Of a stretch of 64,000 nucleotides of DNA, positions 19,141 to 28,364 are shown piece after piece (positions within the stretch are counted from its first letter, which is position 1; each line of letters starts with the position of its first letter). The stretch comes from Corynebacterium mastitidis DSM 44356 (GTDB lineage: Bacteria > Actinomycetota > Actinomycetes > Mycobacteriales > Mycobacteriaceae), in assembly GCF_000375365.1 (NCBI RefSeq), contig NZ_AQXB01000008.1, positions 52,499 to 116,498 of the forward strand. The letters run 5' to 3'. Below the pieces are notes generated by a model. It was given only the letters and a program-made list of their open reading frames with translations. It was not told where the DNA came from and did no database searches. The translations under genes and the position numbers were made by a program.

Positions 19141-19823
19141 TGGCGGGCCTACGGGCGCGCCTGGCGTTCATGCAGCTCGCGGACTCCGCCCTGCCCACGG
19201 GGGCGTTTAGCCACTCCCTGGGCTTCGAGGGGTACCTGGACTCCGGGCTCATCAGCGGCCCGGAGGGCTTCGCCGCGTGGCTGGAGATGTTCGTGCGCGC
19301 CCAGCTCGCCGCCACCGAGGCGGTGATCGTGCGCGAGGCCTACCGCCTGTCCGCCCCCGAGGAGGCGGTGGACCTGGACGACCTCGCCACCGCCGCCACC
19401 CTGCCCGCCGAGGTGCGCCACGCGGGGATCACCATGGGGCAGCGGCTGCTGAGCATCGCCTCCGAGTCCGACCCCGGCCCCTGGATAGACCCCTACGCGC
19501 GGGCCGTGGCGTCCGCCCGCGCCCACGGCAACCAGTCCCTGGCCTGGGGCCTGGTGTGCCGCCAGTGGGGCATTCCCGAGGAGGAGGCCGTGGCCGCGCA
19601 CCTGTACACCACGGTGATCTCGCTGACGCAGAACGCCGTGCGCGGGGTGCCGCTGGGCCAGGACGCGGGCCAGCGGATCATCGCCCAGGCCAGGCGGTGG
19701 GTGGAGCGGGCCACGGCGGACTCCGCCGCGTGGGGCCGCGACGACCTCGGGGCCATGCCGCCGGGGCTGGAAATTACCCAGATGAGGCATGAGGGCCAGC
19801 GCGCCCGCATGTTTATGAGCTAG
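19140..19823 (+). CDS. ureF: Urease accessory protein UreF
   Basis: A 227-residue UreF, which joins the UreD-UreG activation complex on apo-urease and gates GTP hydrolysis. Characteristic segments are LADSALPTGAFSHSLGFE and GNQSLAWGLVCRQ. The ATG overlaps the ureE stop (TGATG), so translation is coupled; longer upstream readings in the same frame run through ureE and are not real. The protein is all-helical in appearance, as expected. Confidence 0.95.
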   Translation: MAGLRARLAFMQLADSALPTGAFSHSLGFEGYLDSGLISGPEGFAAWLEMFVRAQLAATEAVIVREAYRLSAPEEAVDLDDLATAATLPAEVRHAGITMGQRLLSIASESDPGPWIDPYARAVASARAHGNQSLAWGLVCRQWGIPEEEAVAAHLYTTVISLTQNAVRGVPLGQDAGQRIIAQARRWVERATADSAAWGRDDLGAMPPGLEITQMRHEGQRARMFMS

Positions 19824-19835
19824 GAGGACCAAGGG

Positions 19836-20471
19836 ATGAACACCACACAGGACAAGGCAAGCGCCCCGGTGCGCATCGGCGTCGGCGGCCCCGTGGGGGC
19901 GGGCAAGACGCAGCTCGTGGAGAGGATCACGCGCGCCCTGGCCGGGGAGCTGTCCATGGCCGCCGTGACCAATGACATCTACACCATCGAGGACGCCAAG
20001 ATCCTCGCCCGCACCAGCGTGCTGGACCCCGAGCGCATCGTGGGCATCGAGACCGGCGGCTGCCCGCACACCGCCATCCGCGAGGACCCCTCCATGAACG
20101 AGGCCGCCGTGCGGGGGCTTCGGGAGAAGTTCCCCGACCTCGACCTCGTGTTCATCGAGTCCGGCGGGGACAACCTCTCGGCCACCTTCTCGCCTGAGCT
20201 GGTGGACTTTTCCATCTACATCATCGACGTGGCCCAGGGTGAGAAGATACCCCGCAAGGCGGGGCAGGGCATGATCAAGTCCGACCTCTTCCTCATCAAC
20301 AAGACCGACCTCGCCCCCTACGTGGGCGCGGACCTGGACGTGATGGTGGCCGACGCCAAGGAGTTCCGCAAGGACCGGCCCTTCGCCCTGACCAACCTGC
20401 GCACCGACGAGGGGCTCGACGCCGTGATCCGGTGGATCCGGCACGACGTCCTCATGCTGGACCTGGCCTAG
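19836..20471 (+). CDS. ureG: Urease accessory GTPase UreG
   Basis: A 211-residue SIMIBI GTPase. The P-loop [13 protein letters not shown] (about residues 13-25), the CPH-type metal motif in [14 protein letters not shown], the Switch/Walker B region [12 protein letters not shown] and the guanine-specificity NKTD are all present. It delivers nickel with energy from GTP. AGGAGG lies eight bases before the ATG. ureD begins on the base after its stop. Confidence 0.97.
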   Translation: MNTTQDKASAPVRIGVGGPVGAGKTQLVERITRALAGELSMAAVTNDIYTIEDAKILARTSVLDPERIVGIETGGCPHTAIREDPSMNEAAVRGLREKFPDLDLVFIESGGDNLSATFSPELVDFSIYIIDVAQGEKIPRKAGQGMIKSDLFLINKTDLAPYVGADLDVMVADAKEFRKDRPFALTNLRTDEGLDAVIRWIRHDVLMLDLA

Positions 20472-21356
20472 ATGAGCGCGGCGGAAGCACGGGCGCCCCG
20501 GGAGGCCACCGGGGAGCTGGACCTGACCGTGGCGCTGCGCCCGGGCCCCACGGGCTCCCCGCGCAGCGTGGCCACCCACCAGTACCATCGCGGGGCGCTC
20601 AGCGTCATGCGCCCGCACTACCTCGACGATTCCGGCCAGGCCACCTACACGGTGCTCAACCCCGGCGGCGGGTTCCTCGGCGGCGATTCCTACCGCATGG
20701 GGGTGAGCGTGGAAGAAAACGCCTCCCTGCTGCTGAGCAGCCAGTCCGCCACCAAGGTCTACCGCAGCCCCCAGGGCCCGGCCACGCAGCGCATCGACGC
20801 GCGCCTGGGGCGCGGGGCGGTGCTGGAGTATGTGCCGGATCAGCTCATCGTGTACCGCGAGGGTCGCTACCGGCAGCGCACCCGGGTGGAAATGCACCCG
20901 AGCGCCAGCCTGGTGCTCACGGACATCGTCACCCCGGGGTGGTCCCCCGACGGCGCGGGCTTCGGGTGGGAGGAACTCAGCCTGCGCACCGAGGTGGTGT
21001 GCGCGGGGCGCCGCCTGGCGGTGGACCACCTGCGCCTGCCCGCGCACGGGCGGGTCACCGGACTGGGCTACCTGGAGGGCTACACCCACGCCGGAACCCT
21101 CCTGGCCGTGGACGCCCGCCTGGACGCCGCCGCGCTCGAGGAGATCGCGGAGATCGTCGCGCGCGGAGACGCCGCGGCCGCTACCCGCAGCGGCATGAGC
21201 AGGCTCGCGCAGGCCCCCGGCCTGCCCGCCGGGATCGCGGTGCGCTCCCTCGCGCACGGCACGGGCCAGCTCAGGCGGCTTCACGCCGGGATCACCACCT
21301 ACCTGCGCTCCCGCCTGCGCGGGCAGGGGCCCATAGAGATGAGGAAGTACCAATGA
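20472..21356 (+). CDS. ureD: Urease accessory protein UreD
   Basis: A 294-residue UreD/UreH scaffold that binds apo-urease and recruits UreF and UreG. Typical segments are YLDDSGQATYTVLNPGGGFLGGD, here split as LNPGGGFLGGD, and LLLSSQSATKVYRSP and YVPDQLIVYREG. The ATG immediately follows the ureG stop. The stop overlaps the urea transporter start by three bases, so the transporter is made from the same mRNA. Confidence 0.95.
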   Translation: MSAAEARAPREATGELDLTVALRPGPTGSPRSVATHQYHRGALSVMRPHYLDDSGQATYTVLNPGGGFLGGDSYRMGVSVEENASLLLSSQSATKVYRSPQGPATQRIDARLGRGAVLEYVPDQLIVYREGRYRQRTRVEMHPSASLVLTDIVTPGWSPDGAGFGWEELSLRTEVVCAGRRLAVDHLRLPAHGRVTGLGYLEGYTHAGTLLAVDARLDAAALEEIAEIVARGDAAAATRSGMSRLAQAPGLPAGIAVRSLAHGTGQLRRLHAGITTYLRSRLRGQGPIEMRKYQ

Positions 21357-22237
21357 GAATCGTCACCACGCTCCCGCGGGCCCTGCTCGCCTCCCTGTCC
21401 CAGATCTACCTGGTCGAGTCCCGCTTGGTGGGCCTGGCGATCCTGCTGGCCCTGGCGCTGGTCTCCCCGGGGCTCGCGGCGGGGGCCCTGCTGGGGATCG
21501 CGGTGTCCATCGCGGTCGCGGCGCTGGTTGCGGCGGTGCGCGCCCCCGGCCCGCAGGACCCCTGGGCGCGGGCGGGCTCCGGGCTGTGGGGCTACAACGG
21601 GGCGCTGCTGGGCATCCTGGTGAGCACGCGCTGCGAGCCTGGCTGGGCCTGGGCTGGGTGGATCGCGGTGGCCGCCGCGTGCGCGTCCGCGCTTTACCTG
21701 CTCGCGGAGCGCCCCGCCGCCCGCCGGGGCCTGCCGCTGCTCACGGGCCCGTTCTGCGCGGTGGGCACCGCGCTCCTCCCGGCGCTGCCCCCGGCGGCGT
21801 CGGCACCCGCCCCGGAGGGCCCCGCGCTCGCCGGAATCCCGGCGGCCTTTTCCCAGGTGGTGCTCGCCTCCGGCGCGGGCGTGGGGCTGCTGATCCTGGC
21901 GGGGCTGGCGCTGTCCTCCCGGCCCGCCGCCGCCTGGGGCGCGGCCGGGGCGGTGGCCTCCCTGCCGCTTCTGCTCGCGGTGCCCGCCGCCGAGTACGCG
22001 GGCGGCGCGTGGGCCTACTGCCCGCTGCTGGTCGCCCTCGCCCTGGGCGCGGCGGTCCCCGGGGCGAGGGGCACCGGGGGCTGGCGGCACCGCGCGCTGC
22101 CGGTGCTGCTGGGCGTGACGCTGGCGGCGCTCATGCAGGCGGCGCTCCAGGGGCTGGGCTGGCCCGTGCTCACCTGGCCCTTCGTGACGGCAACCTGGGT
22201 GATCGTGGCGGTGGAGGGGAGCCGGAATGTCCGATGA
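21353..22237 (+). CDS. UT-family urea transporter
   Basis: A 294-residue polytopic membrane protein, about ten hydrophobic segments. It has the family's two internal halves, each with the LPxxTxPF signature: GLPLLTGPF near residue 125 and GWPVLTWPF near residue 274. GLWGYNGALLGI (about residue 77) matches the UT pore region. The expected role is facilitated entry of urea. The ATG overlaps the ureD stop, and its own stop overlaps the next start by 11 bases. A UT-type channel in place of the ABC-type urtABCDE system suits an organism that meets high urea, for example on skin or mucosa (inference). Confidence 0.85.
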   Translation: MRIVTTLPRALLASLSQIYLVESRLVGLAILLALALVSPGLAAGALLGIAVSIAVAALVAAVRAPGPQDPWARAGSGLWGYNGALLGILVSTRCEPGWAWAGWIAVAAACASALYLLAERPAARRGLPLLTGPFCAVGTALLPALPPAASAPAPEGPALAGIPAAFSQVVLASGAGVGLLILAGLALSSRPAAAWGAAGAVASLPLLLAVPAAEYAGGAWAYCPLLVALALGAAVPGARGTGGWRHRALPVLLGVTLAALMQAALQGLGWPVLTWPFVTATWVIVAVEGSRNVR

Positions 22238-23258
22238 TCTCGGGGTGCGGGCCGCCGGGCGGCGGGCCCGCCGGTGGGCGCTCGCCCTGGCCGTGGCGCT
22301 GTGCGCGGCGGCGTGCCTGGGCGTGGCCCTGGGGTCGGTGTGGCTGGGGCCGCACGCCCTGTACGAGGCGCTCGTGCATCGCGGGGAAAGCGCCCAGGCC
22401 ACCATCGTGTGGCAGGTGCGCCTCCCCCGGGTGCTGCTGGGGCTGGCGGTGGGCGCCGGTCTGGGCGCCTGCGGCGCGGCCCTGCAGGCCCTGGCGCGCA
22501 ACGACCTCGCGGACCCGCACCTGCTGGGCATCAACTCCGGGGCGTCGTGCGGCGCCGCCCTGGCGATCCTGCTGGGCTTCGGCGCGGGTTGGATGGAGCA
22601 CGCCCTGCAGGCCATGGCCTTCCTCGGGGCGCTGGCGGCGGGCCTGTTGGTGTACGCCACCGCGCGCGCCGGGGGCAGGCTCACCGCCCTGCGGCTGGTG
22701 CTCGCCGGGGTGGCGGTGGGCTACGCGCTCTCCGCGGTCACCAGCTTTCTCATCATGGCGGTGGGCAACACGGAGGGCACCCGCTCGGTGATGTTCTGGC
22801 TGCTCGGCTCCCTGGGGCTGGCGCAGTGGAACTCCCCGCTGGCGGTGGTCGTGGCGGTCACCGTGGCCACCGTGGCGTGGCTGACGCTGCGCGCCCGCCA
22901 GCTCGACGCCCTGGGCATCGGCGATGCCACCGCCCACGCCGTGGGCTACTCCCCGCAGCGTGTGCGCGCCGGGCTGTTCGTGGTGGTGGCCGCCTGCGTG
23001 GGCGTGTCGGTCGCGGCGGCGGGCAGCATCGGCTTCGTGGGGCTGGTGGTGCCGCACCTGGCGCGCCGGGCGGTGGGCTCGGTGCACCGGCACGCGATCC
23101 CCGTCTCCGCGCTGATGGGGGCCGTGCTGGTGGTGTGCGCGGACGTGGTGGCGCGCACCGCGCTCTCGCCCAGGGAGATCCCCGTGGGGGTCATCACCGC
23201 GCTCGTCGGGGCGCCGTTTCTGTGGGGCGTGATCCGCCAGGGTCGCGCCGGGTACTAA
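22227..23258 (+). CDS. FecCD-family ABC transporter permease
   Basis: A 343-residue inner-membrane permease of the BtuC/FecCD family with about nine to ten hydrophobic segments. Family motifs: LPRVLLGLAVGAGLGACG with AALQALARNDLADPHLLG, the VGYSPQRVRAG coupling-helix region, and SIGFVGLVVPHLARR near the end. Only one permease gene is present, so it should act as a homodimer. It starts inside the urea transporter gene (11-base overlap). The family imports ferric siderophores, cobalamin or haem; its place in a urease operon suggests nickel or a nickel complex, as known for Helicobacter FecDE-CeuE. Confidence 0.9.
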   Translation: MSDDLGVRAAGRRARRWALALAVALCAAACLGVALGSVWLGPHALYEALVHRGESAQATIVWQVRLPRVLLGLAVGAGLGACGAALQALARNDLADPHLLGINSGASCGAALAILLGFGAGWMEHALQAMAFLGALAAGLLVYATARAGGRLTALRLVLAGVAVGYALSAVTSFLIMAVGNTEGTRSVMFWLLGSLGLAQWNSPLAVVVAVTVATVAWLTLRARQLDALGIGDATAHAVGYSPQRVRAGLFVVVAACVGVSVAAAGSIGFVGLVVPHLARRAVGSVHRHAIPVSALMGAVLVVCADVVARTALSPREIPVGVITALVGAPFLWGVIRQGRAGY

Positions 23259-23287
23259 CAATCGTGACGGAGAAAGGAATATCGACG

Positions 23288-24292
23288 ATGATCAGTGGTC
23301 TTTCGCGCACCGCCGTGGCGGCGGGGCTGGGCCTGATAACGCTGGGGATAAGCGCCTGCGCGGGCGGGGGAGAACCCGCCCCGGACGTGGCGGCCGAGGG
23401 CTCCTATCCGGTGACGGTGCACAACTGCGGGCAGGACGTGACCTTCGAGCACGCCCCGCGCAACGCCCTGCTGCTCGATAGCGCCCCGGTGTCCACCCTG
23501 GGCGCGCTGGGCGTGCTCGGCAGCGTGACCGCGCGGGCGGGCGCCTACCCGGAGCAGTACTACTCGGAGGAGGAGAACAAGCAGCTCGGCGCCATGACCT
23601 CCCTGACGGACCAGGTGGACGCCACGGGGCACATCCAGCTCTCCCAGGACGTGATCCTGGCGCAGGGGGCGGACGCGGTGTTTGGGCACCTGGACAACGT
23701 GGACAAGGCCTCGCTGGATCGCGCCGGAATCCCCGAGGTGATCGAGCCGATCTTCTGCCACTCGCGCACCGAGGCCGCGCGCATGGAGGACGTGTACGAG
23801 CAAGTGAGCATGTACGGGCGGATCTACGGGGTGCCGGAGAAGTCGGACGAGGTCAACCGCTCCCTGCGCGAGCGCGTGGCCGCCGCCACCGAGCGCGCCC
23901 GGGCCGACGCCCGCCCGGACAAGCCCACCACCGCCGCCGTGCTCTATCCCACGGTGGGCGGCGGGGCCACCTTCGCCTACGGAGTGCGCTCCATGGCCAC
24001 CCCGCAGCTCGAGGCCGCCGGGCTGCGCAACGTGTTCGGGGACATGGACCAGCGCATCTCGGAGATCAACGCGGAGGATCTGATCGACCGGGACCCGGAC
24101 GTCATCGTGCTGCTGCACACCGAGGGCGACCCCGCCCAGGTGGCCGAGGCCCTCAGGGAGATCCCGGGCGCCGAGCGGCTGCGGGCCGTGCGGGAGGGCA
24201 ACGTCATGGTGCAACTGATGAACTACACGGAGCCCGCCACCCCGCAGACGGTGGACGGCCTGGAGCGGATCGTGGCGAGGTTCCACCCGTGA
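23288..24292 (+). CDS. Metal-complex substrate-binding lipoprotein
   Basis: A 334-residue class III (BtuF/FepB-type) binding protein. The N-terminus is a lipoprotein signal with lipobox GISAC near residue 20, followed by a Gly-rich linker. Two lobes joined by a long helix are suggested by the pattern, with VTVHNCGQDVTFEHAP opening the first. AGAAAGG precedes the ATG. The ATPase start overlaps its stop. Histidines and cysteines (HNCG, FCHSR) might contact metal, but the ligand cannot be deduced. It lies 29 bases after the permease. Confidence 0.88.
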   Translation: MISGLSRTAVAAGLGLITLGISACAGGGEPAPDVAAEGSYPVTVHNCGQDVTFEHAPRNALLLDSAPVSTLGALGVLGSVTARAGAYPEQYYSEEENKQLGAMTSLTDQVDATGHIQLSQDVILAQGADAVFGHLDNVDKASLDRAGIPEVIEPIFCHSRTEAARMEDVYEQVSMYGRIYGVPEKSDEVNRSLRERVAAATERARADARPDKPTTAAVLYPTVGGGATFAYGVRSMATPQLEAAGLRNVFGDMDQRISEINAEDLIDRDPDVIVLLHTEGDPAQVAEALREIPGAERLRAVREGNVMVQLMNYTEPATPQTVDGLERIVARFHP

Positions 24293-25101
24293 TACGGGCG
24301 CGCAACCTGGGCTTTTCCTACGGGCCGCGCGCCGCGCTGCGCGGGGTCTCCGTGGACACCCGCGTGGGCGAGGTGCTGGGGATCATCGGGCCCAACGGCG
24401 GCGGCAAGAGCACGCTGCTCGGGCTGTTGAGCGGCCTGCTCGCCCCCGAGGAGGGCGCGGTGACGGTGGACGGGCAAGACCTGGGCTCCCTGCGGCCCAA
24501 GGAGCGCGCCAGGAGAATCGCCGTGGTGGCGCAGGACGCCGAGCCTGCCCCGGGGCTCAGCGCCGCCGAGGTGGTGCTCCTCGGGCGCAGTCCCCACCTG
24601 GGGGACTTCCAGCGCGCCGGCGCCGGGGACGAGCGCGCCGCCGCCGAGGCGCTCGCCGCAGTGGGCATGGCCGGGCAGGGCCACCGCCGCCTCGGGGAAC
24701 TCTCCGGGGGCCAGCGCCAGCGGGTGTCCATCGCCCGGGCGCTTGCCGCGGGCAGCCCGCACCTGCTTCTCGACGAACCCACCAACCACCTCGACGTGCG
24801 CTATCAGCACGAGGTGCTGGCGCTGCTGCGGCGCTCGGGGGCGACCGTGGTGGTGAGCCTGCACGACCTCAACCTGGCGGCGCGCTACTGCGACCGCCTG
24901 GTGCTGCTGGACGGGGGAGGCGTGGCGGCGCAGGGGACGCCGGACGAGGTGCTCGACCCCGGGGTCATCGGGGGCGTGTACGGGCTGCGGGTGCACCGGG
25001 TGGAGGTCGGCGGGGTGGCGCAGTTGCTCTTTGAGCTGGGGGTATCCGGTGATGAGGGCTCTGCGGCTCTCGGAGAATCAGCGGGATGCGAGTCTCCATA
25101 G
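24289..25101 (+). CDS. FecE-type ABC transporter ATPase
   Basis: A 270-residue ATPase with Walker A GPNGGGKST (about residues 34-42), Q-loop VVAQDAEP, signature LSGGQRQR, Walker B LLLDEPTNHLD and the H-loop His in VVSLHDLN. It overlaps the binding-protein stop in a GTGA arrangement and completes a one-permease metal uptake system. The last ~25 residues are Ser/Glu-rich, not family-like, and overlap the end of the convergent PIN-domain gene by 24 bases. It is the last gene of the urease operon. Confidence 0.93.
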   Translation: MIRARNLGFSYGPRAALRGVSVDTRVGEVLGIIGPNGGGKSTLLGLLSGLLAPEEGAVTVDGQDLGSLRPKERARRIAVVAQDAEPAPGLSAAEVVLLGRSPHLGDFQRAGAGDERAAAEALAAVGMAGQGHRRLGELSGGQRQRVSIARALAAGSPHLLLDEPTNHLDVRYQHEVLALLRRSGATVVVSLHDLNLAARYCDRLVLLDGGGVAAQGTPDEVLDPGVIGGVYGLRVHRVEVGGVAQLLFELGVSGDEGSAALGESAGCESP

Positions 25102-25659
25102 CTGGCTGCGTGCGGCGCGTGCGAAGCCGCGCGCACCGCAGCGGCTGAGGTCGTTAAGGATGTAGTTCACGGTGACGCGCGGATGCGCTGTGGCGGCAGC
25201 CTGGTGGGCGAGGGCTCCCATTACCAACCGGGGGTTCACGTCCAGTTGGTTGAGGAGGAACTCGTCGGGGTGCTGGGTGGTGAGCGAAAAGCGCTGAAGC
25301 TCTGCGCTCGGGAAGTCCTTCAGGTTGGCGGTAACGATGAGATCGGCGCGCCCCTGGATGGCGGCTGCAACTACGTGGCGATCATCCTCGTCGGGGAGGC
25401 TGATGATGGGGACAAGGTGGTCCCAGCGGTGCACGCATGAGCCCTGAAAGTAGCGGTTCATCGTGGTAACTCGGTGCCGTCCCGCGCCGGTCCTGCGCAT
25501 GTCGGGATGGATGCGTTCAAGGGCGCGCACGGTTTCTTCCAGGATTATGGTGCTCCACAGCGGTCGGTACAGCCCCGCCTGAGCTATACGCAGCAGGGTG
25601 TCCGCTTGGGACATGGGAACGAGGACGCAGGAATCGAGGAGTGCGCTACACCGTGCCAT
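25078..25659 (-). CDS. PIN-domain toxin
   Basis: A 193-residue PIN nuclease. The acidic metal-binding residues are seen in [10 protein letters not shown] (Asp9), [10 protein letters not shown] and [12 protein letters not shown], followed by the PIN strand [13 protein letters not shown]; the C-terminal third resembles the PIN_3 group. It probably cleaves RNA and is held in check by the upstream HTH protein, whose gene overlaps it by 14 bases. GC content is lower than in the flanking urease and hemL genes. The 3' end overlaps the convergent ABC ATPase gene, so the pair was probably inserted here. Confidence 0.8.
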   Translation of the reverse strand: MARCSALLDSCVLVPMSQADTLLRIAQAGLYRPLWSTIILEETVRALERIHPDMRRTGAGRHRVTTMNRYFQGSCVHRWDHLVPIISLPDEDDRHVVAAAIQGRADLIVTANLKDFPSAELQRFSLTTQHPDEFLLNQLDVNPRLVMGALAHQAAATAHPRVTVNYILNDLSRCGARGFARAARSQLWRLASR

Positions 25660-26173
25660 GGTGACGCTCTCGCGCTATGTCCTTGCGGGCCTGTTTCGTG
25701 GCCATGAGATAGCCCTCGTCTCTTGTCTCATAGTGGCCGGAGGCATAGGCGCTGGCGGTGAGCTCGTCGAGGGCTGCTTGGCGTTGGCGCCGAGCTTCCT
25801 CCTGGTACGCCACTACGTCCTGGAGGAAGATCCGGCGGTGCCGTCCTCCGGGAGTGTACTCGTAGGCAAGCCGTCCTTCGTCGAGGAGCTTGATGAGGGT
25901 CGGTCGGCTGATGCCGAGGAAGTTGGCCGCTTCCTGAGTGGTGAGGCGTTGATCTACGGGGGCGATGGTGATGGCTTTTCCGCAGGACATGGCTTTGGCA
26001 ACTCGTTGCAGGAGGTCGAAGGCCTCGCTGGGGAGCGGAATGGCTTGGCCATTGGGGCCGAGCAGGACGGCGGGCTCGGTGAGTTGGTCGAGGAACAGGC
26101 TGAGATCACCCATCCGCTCGGGGTTCGAGGGGGGCATGGTGGTGTGCGTGCTGCTCAACGTCGCCATGTACAT
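25646..26173 (-). CDS. Excisionase-type HTH antitoxin
   Basis: A 175-residue protein. A central HTH of the excisionase/MerR type ([20 protein letters not shown], about residues 78-97) is followed by the wing [17 protein letters not shown] and a long helical tail ([14 protein letters not shown]) that would contact the toxin. This is the usual antitoxin for PIN_3 toxins. Two ATG codons, 26173 and 26167, are possible; neither has a ribosome-binding site. A GTGA-A-TCAC palindrome just upstream (26175-26183) may be the autoregulatory operator. Confidence 0.78.
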   Translation of the reverse strand: MYMATLSSTHTTMPPSNPERMGDLSLFLDQLTEPAVLLGPNGQAIPLPSEAFDLLQRVAKAMSCGKAITIAPVDQRLTTQEAANFLGISRPTLIKLLDEGRLAYEYTPGGRHRRIFLQDVVAYQEEARRQRQAALDELTASAYASGHYETRDEGYLMATKQARKDIARERHHGTV

Positions 26174-26289
26174 AGTGAATCACGGGAAAACGAAAAAATC
26201 GCAACGGTGAGACTTTTCTCATACTGGTGGCTCGACGCCCGAGGATGCGTCGCTTGTAGAGCGGGCCGCATCCTTTCCCACCCCGCACC

Positions 26290-26295
26290 TACAAT
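26290..26295 (+). promoter_or_regulatory. -10 box, leaderless hemL start
   Basis: TACAAT, a near-consensus -10, ends seven bases before the ATG at 26303. This also decides the start against the ATG at 26294, which lies inside the box. Confidence 0.6.
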
Positions 26296-26302
26296 GGCGT
26301 GC

Positions 26303-27616
26303 ATGACTGACCTGCAACCCACTTCATCCCAGACCACGGAATCGGCGCGCCTGCTGGAGCGCTCCGCCCGGCTGATCCCCGGGGGCGTGAACTCCCCGGT
26401 GCGCGCCTTCGGCTCGGTGGGTGGTCAGGCCCGCGTGATCCGGGAGGCCAAGGGCTCGCGCCTCGTGGACGTGGACGGCAACGAGTACGTGGACCTGGTG
26501 TGCTCCTGGGGTCCGATGCTCATGGGCAACGCCCTGCCCTCCATCGTGGAGGCGGTGCGCGAGGCCGCCACGCACGGGCTGTCCTTCGGCGCGCCCTCGG
26601 AGGCGGAGGCCGAGCTGGCGGAGGCCATCGTGGGGCGCACCGCCGCCGAGCAGGTGCGCCTGGTCAACTCCGGCACGGAGGCCACGATGTCGGCGGTGCG
26701 CCTGGCGCGCGGCTTCACGGGGCGGGCCAAGATCGTGAAGTTCGAGGGCTGCTACCACGGGCACGTGGACGCGCTGCTGGCCTCGGCGGGGTCCGGGGTG
26801 GCCACGCTGGGGCTGCCGGACTCCCCGGGGGTCACGGGGGCGGCCACGGCGGACACCATCGTGGTGCCGTACAACGACCTCGAGGCGGTGCGCCGCGTGT
26901 TCGCGGAGCACCCCGGCGAGATCGCCGCGATCATCGCGGAGGCCGCCGCCGGGAACATGGGCACCGTGGCCCCCGAGGAGGGCTTTAATGCGGCGCTGAA
27001 GGAGATCGCCCACGAGCACGGGGCGCTGCTGATCCTGGACGAGGTGATGACGGGCTTCCGCACCTCCTACCAGGGGTGGTACGGCGTGGATCGCGTGGCG
27101 GGGGACCTGGTGACCTTCGGCAAGGTGGTCTCCGGCGGCCTGCCCGCGGCGGCCTTCGGCGGGCGCCGGGACGTGATGGAGCACCTGGCCCCGCTGGGCC
27201 CGGTGTATCAGGCGGGCACCCTGTCCGGTAACCCGGTGGCGGTGGCGGCGGGGCTGGCCTCGCTGCGGGCGGCCACGGAGGAGGTGTACGACGTGGTGGG
27301 GAGCAACGCCAACAGGCTGGCGGGCCTGCTGCACGAGGCCCTGGAGCGCGAGGGCGTGGCGCACCACATCCAGCGCGCCTCCTCCATGCTCTCGGTGCGC
27401 TTTGCGCAGGGCGAGGGGCGTAACTTCCGGGACATGCAGGCGGCGGACACCTTCCGCTACCCGGCCTTTTTCCACGCGCTGCTGGACGCCGGAGTGTACG
27501 CGCCGCCGAGCGTGTTCGAGACGTGGTTTGTGTCCAGTGTGCTGAGCGACGATGATTTTGAGCGGATCGAGCGGGCCCTGGTCCCCGCGGCCAAGGCCGC
27601 GGCGGCCGCCGCCTAG
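26303..27616 (+). CDS. hemL: Glutamate-1-semialdehyde 2,1-aminomutase
   Basis: HemL isomerises glutamate-1-semialdehyde to 5-aminolevulinate with pyridoxal phosphate, the step after HemA. The 437-residue class III aminotransferase has [14 protein letters not shown] near its start, [17 protein letters not shown] for cofactor phosphate binding, [10 protein letters not shown], and the Schiff-base Lys in [17 protein letters not shown]. The length is normal. The gene belongs to the hem cluster but is separated from hemY by 10 kb of urease and toxin-antitoxin genes. Confidence 0.96.
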   Translation: MTDLQPTSSQTTESARLLERSARLIPGGVNSPVRAFGSVGGQARVIREAKGSRLVDVDGNEYVDLVCSWGPMLMGNALPSIVEAVREAATHGLSFGAPSEAEAELAEAIVGRTAAEQVRLVNSGTEATMSAVRLARGFTGRAKIVKFEGCYHGHVDALLASAGSGVATLGLPDSPGVTGAATADTIVVPYNDLEAVRRVFAEHPGEIAAIIAEAAAGNMGTVAPEEGFNAALKEIAHEHGALLILDEVMTGFRTSYQGWYGVDRVAGDLVTFGKVVSGGLPAAAFGGRRDVMEHLAPLGPVYQAGTLSGNPVAVAAGLASLRAATEEVYDVVGSNANRLAGLLHEALEREGVAHHIQRASSMLSVRFAQGEGRNFRDMQAADTFRYPAFFHALLDAGVYAPPSVFETWFVSSVLSDDDFERIERALVPAAKAAAAAA

Positions 27617-27727
27617 AGCCGCAGAGCTACAGAGTCACCCGCGAATCGCCCGCCCGGAGGTTGCCATGTACCGCCGCCGGGCGGAACCATAGGGGAAAGA
27701 TCGCCCCACCGTAAGAGAAAGCAGCCC

Positions 27728-28348
27728 ATGAGCACTACCATCGTTCACCTGGTTCGCCACGGCGAGGTATATAACCCCGCCAAGATCTTGTACGGGCGGA
27801 TGCCGGGCTACCACCTCTCCTCGCGCGGGCAGAGCCAGGCGGCCCGCACGGCGCAGTCCTTCCGGGACCACGAGGTGGCCTACCTGGCGGCTTCCCCCCT
27901 GGAGCGGGTGCAGGAGACCGCCGCGCCGCTGTCGGAGGTCACCGGATGCGAGGTGCGCACGGACGAGGCGCTGCTGGAGGCGGGGAACCGCTTCGAGGGG
28001 CTGCGCACCAAGGGGCTGCGCTCCCAGTTGTGGAACCCGGTGCGCTGGCCGCTGATGGTCAACCCGGCCCTGCCGAGCTGGGGCGAGCACTACAGCGCGA
28101 TCCTGGAGCGCATGCGGGGCGCGATCGAGCGCGCCCGGGCGGCGGCCGAGGCCTCGGACTCCGGCTCCGAGGCGATCCTGGTCACGCACCAGCTCCCCAT
28201 CGTCACGGTGCAGCGGTGGGCCGCCGGCAAGCCGCTGGCGCACAATCCGGCCACGCGCCGCTGCGACCTCGCCTCCGTGACCTCGCTGATCTTCCGGGAC
28301 GGTCGCCTGGTGGAGCACCGTTACAGCGAGCCGGCCCAAGAGATCTAG
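27728..28348 (+). CDS. Histidine phosphatase (phosphoglycerate mutase family)
   Basis: A 206-residue protein with the histidine phosphatase signature LVRHGEVYNP (catalytic His at ~residue 11), ASPLERVQETA and the second His in ILVTHQLPI. It lacks the features that mark a true glycolytic mutase and is probably a small-molecule phosphatase. Relatives next to hemL in corynebacteria are annotated as gpmA-like. AGAGAAAG lies some ten bases before the ATG. The next gene starts 16 bases after its stop, so it may be cotranscribed with cytochrome c maturation genes. Confidence 0.85.
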   Translation: MSTTIVHLVRHGEVYNPAKILYGRMPGYHLSSRGQSQAARTAQSFRDHEVAYLAASPLERVQETAAPLSEVTGCEVRTDEALLEAGNRFEGLRTKGLRSQLWNPVRWPLMVNPALPSWGEHYSAILERMRGAIERARAAAEASDSGSEAILVTHQLPIVTVQRWAAGKPLAHNPATRRCDLASVTSLIFRDGRLVEHRYSEPAQEI

Positions 28349-28364
28349 CGAGGGAGATGCGACA

